Source: Lates calcarifer
Lineage: Eukaryota; Chordata; Actinopteri; Centropomidae
Reading direction: 5' to 3'
Length of the DNA stretch: 64,000 bases
Assembly: GCF_001640805.2 (NCBI RefSeq)
Contig: NC_066835.1
Coordinates: forward strand, 10,172,130 to 10,236,129
The notes under the pieces are model-generated. The model saw nothing but the letters and a program-made list of their open reading frames with translations, made no database searches and was not told the DNA's origin. Position 1 is the first letter of the stretch; the number at the start of each line of letters is the position of its first letter. The translations under genes and the position numbers were made by a program. This document shows, in pieces, positions 62,362 through 64,000 of the stretch.

Positions 62362-62374
62362 ATGAAAAACAAAG
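62362..62374 (+). CDS. Possible first coding exon (MKNK + G), ARHGAP31-like
   Basis: ATG AAA AAC AAA G| followed by GTATGA. ARHGAP31 (CdGAP, a Rac/Cdc42 GTPase-activating protein) begins MKNKGAKQKLKRK, so the four codons and the split Gly codon agree. Only 13 nt support this, no second exon is visible before 64,000, and without the splice the frame closes after 22 codons. Tentative. Confidence 0.3.
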
Positions 62375-64000
62375 GTATGAGGATGCGTTGTAATCTGGCA
62401 GCAGAATTCATTCACTTATCTTCGGCCTAGTCCTTCACATATTTATATATTTTCAAACCTGTGCATCAGGGGTTCCCAGAAGTTTTCATGTAACCCCTAA
62501 TTCATGTGTTACCAGGTCAGCTTTACCTCTTAAATGGAGCAACAACCAATTCTAACCCTTCAACACAGGCAGCATGCTAACAAAGTTTTTTTCTTCTTCT
62601 GGGATGTAATCATCAACAGTGTTTGTGCCTTGCTGCTTATTGTTGCACAACCTGACCCCCTGACTCTCAGGTATGAGCCCCCCCTCTCCGGATTAGATCA
62701 CATTAGACTTCTGTTTGAAAGGATTTTGCCCCAGGTAGTCATCTGCGTAGAGGTTTTGTTGTTTCTACTTTAACAGAATCCCAACTTGTTTACACTGTGG
62801 ATCAGTGATTCTTAACCAGAAGTACTTGTACCCCAGGGGGTAGCTACTTCTTCACTTTACCAGGGTGTACGTGGAGAGATTGCAGAGTAGCTCAGCTGAT
62901 TTGAGAAAATATCCGTTTTGATTTGATTAAAAGAAATATATCCACATATTTGTATTCTGGAGGGAAAGAAACATGCAGATGGGGTTGCAAATTGGCATAA
63001 TGTTGAATTCTAGGATAATTATTTCCCCAATAACCTACCAGCTATGACAGAACCAGCTGAGTCACCTCATGCTGTGGTTGAGATGATGTCAAAACTAAGT
63101 CACAAATCAGTGGTTGAAAGTTTAAATTCTGCCGCTCCAAGTGGTAATGACTACAAATATAAACTCAACCCAACTTACATGAACAAAGTAGCGAGACAGT
63201 TCTAAGATCACTATGTCTTGTATGGTTTCACACCGTGAAGCCACAGATCCACCACTGTCATTTTGTTTGTGGTGAAACACTTCTGAATGCCTCTGTGAAA
63301 CCATCCCATTCATTTATAACCTGAGTCTGTCTGATGGGGTTGTCAGGGTGCATCAGACAAAAAAGGTTGGGAGACGCTGCTGCAGATGAGAAACTTAGGG
63401 TCTCCACTGGCCCCTGACCTCTGCTTGTCCATGGACCCTACTTTAGGACCCTCACTGATGGCTCAGTAGCCAGTGACACACCACAACAGCAGCTCTTCTC
63501 CTCCTCACACCAGTCGTGGTGTGGTCTTCTTTCTCCCTGTCCCCCCTTCCCCTCTCTCTGCCAGGCGCCTTCTGATGGAGTTAGAGTCCATTTACATGCC
63601 CTGTTAGCTACCAGAGACGTCCCTGTTGTGATGGAGCAGCACGCGTGTCGGAGTGATTGTGTCAACTTGACAACAGACAGGGGCAAACATAACCCAGATA
63701 CAGAAGCACAGGAACGTGTGCAGCCATGTCTCAGACACAGACAGACAGACATAGGCAGTTCTCAAGAGCAGAATACTTCGCTGTGAGGCTGTGGTTGATC
63801 GGAGGTTAGAGATTGATGTTTGGTTTTAGATTCAGGTCTGGCAAAGCTTTAGCAGTCAAGGAAGAAAATTTTCGTCTCATGCTTCAGAAACAAACCACTA
63901 ACTTAACTCGCACTCTCCCATTAAACCGGTATGTGAAGTATAATGTGCATGTTCAGCTTTGGTCAGTAGCTGTCCAGTTAGGGAGTGAAGCGTGCCAGAA
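62375..64000 (+). other. Presumed intron 1 of the putative right-edge gene
   Basis: No coding exon recognised. It contains a hAT-like repeat remnant (about 62,800-63,385) and complex unique sequence thereafter. Confidence 0.4.
62800..63385. mobile_element. hAT-like non-autonomous DNA transposon remnant
   Basis: The left end reads ATCAGTGATTCTTAACCAG and continues with ACTTGTACCCCAGGGGGTA. The right end, reverse-complemented, reads CAGCGTCTCCCAACCTTTTT. CAGTGGTTCTCAACC-type ends with a TACCCCAGGGGGTA segment are typical of fish hAT MITEs. No matching 8-bp target duplication was found, so the limits are approximate. Confidence 0.4.

Larger units (their letters stand above)
61400..62374 (+). 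other. Putative 5' exon (long 5'UTR) of a gene running off the right edge
   Basis: Sequence from about 61.4 kb is richer in CpG than its surroundings. It contains GA (61,466-61,500), T21 (61,833-61,853), CA (about 61,948-61,968) and CTG (62,106-62,129) tracts, and ends in ATGAAAAACAAAG|GTATGA, a good donor. The 5' limit is unknown. Confidence 0.4.

Overview
This is a vertebrate nuclear window, almost certainly from a teleost and probably a percomorph. Short coding exons have GT/AG borders and are separated by introns of 86 bp to 11.4 kb. AT-rich non-coding DNA is full of microsatellites, and there are fish-type dispersed repeats (GGTTAGCTTAGCTTAG blocks, a GCGCTATATAAATAAA retroelement tail, a TTAA foldback element). 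No bacterial, viral or CRISPR features are seen. Gene models were built by hand from reading frame, splice sites and recalled protein families; no alignment was run.

Region by region. (1) About 140-10,430, minus strand: the first 409 codons (six coding exons) of a polypeptide N-acetylgalactosaminyltransferase closest to GALNT4. The lectin domain lies beyond the left edge, and a likely 5'UTR exon sits near 10.2-10.4 kb. (2) 10.4-30.3 kb: no protein gene. It holds a clear miR-187 precursor on the minus strand (about 23.54-23.64 kb), a perfect 23-bp hairpin at 18.5 kb, repeats, and a CpG-rich block at 28.8-30.3 kb that could be the pri-miR-187 promoter. (3) 31.1-51.0 kb, plus strand: the C18orf21 homologue (reported as RNase MRP subunit RMP24), five exons and 232 codons, with a 23-nt micro-exon and an 11.4-kb third intron. 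Inside that intron is a TATA promoter with a small in-frame alternative first exon. (4) 51.58-57.66 kb, plus strand: RP9 (PAP-1), six exons. The last exon appears to carry a 1-nt frame disruption relative to the conserved tail. (5) 57.7-64.0 kb: non-coding DNA with a TTAA-flanked foldback element and a hAT-like remnant, plus a putative long 5' exon ending in ATGAAAAACAAAG|GTATGA that may be the start of an ARHGAP31-like gene.

The genes do not form a pathway. GALNT starts mucin-type O-glycosylation in the Golgi, C18orf21/RMP24 and RP9 act in nuclear RNA processing, and miR-187 is post-transcriptional. The order miR-187 (antisense) then C18orf21 matches human 18q12, where the flanking glycosyltransferase is GALNT1. 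A GALNT4-type gene in that position is therefore notable.
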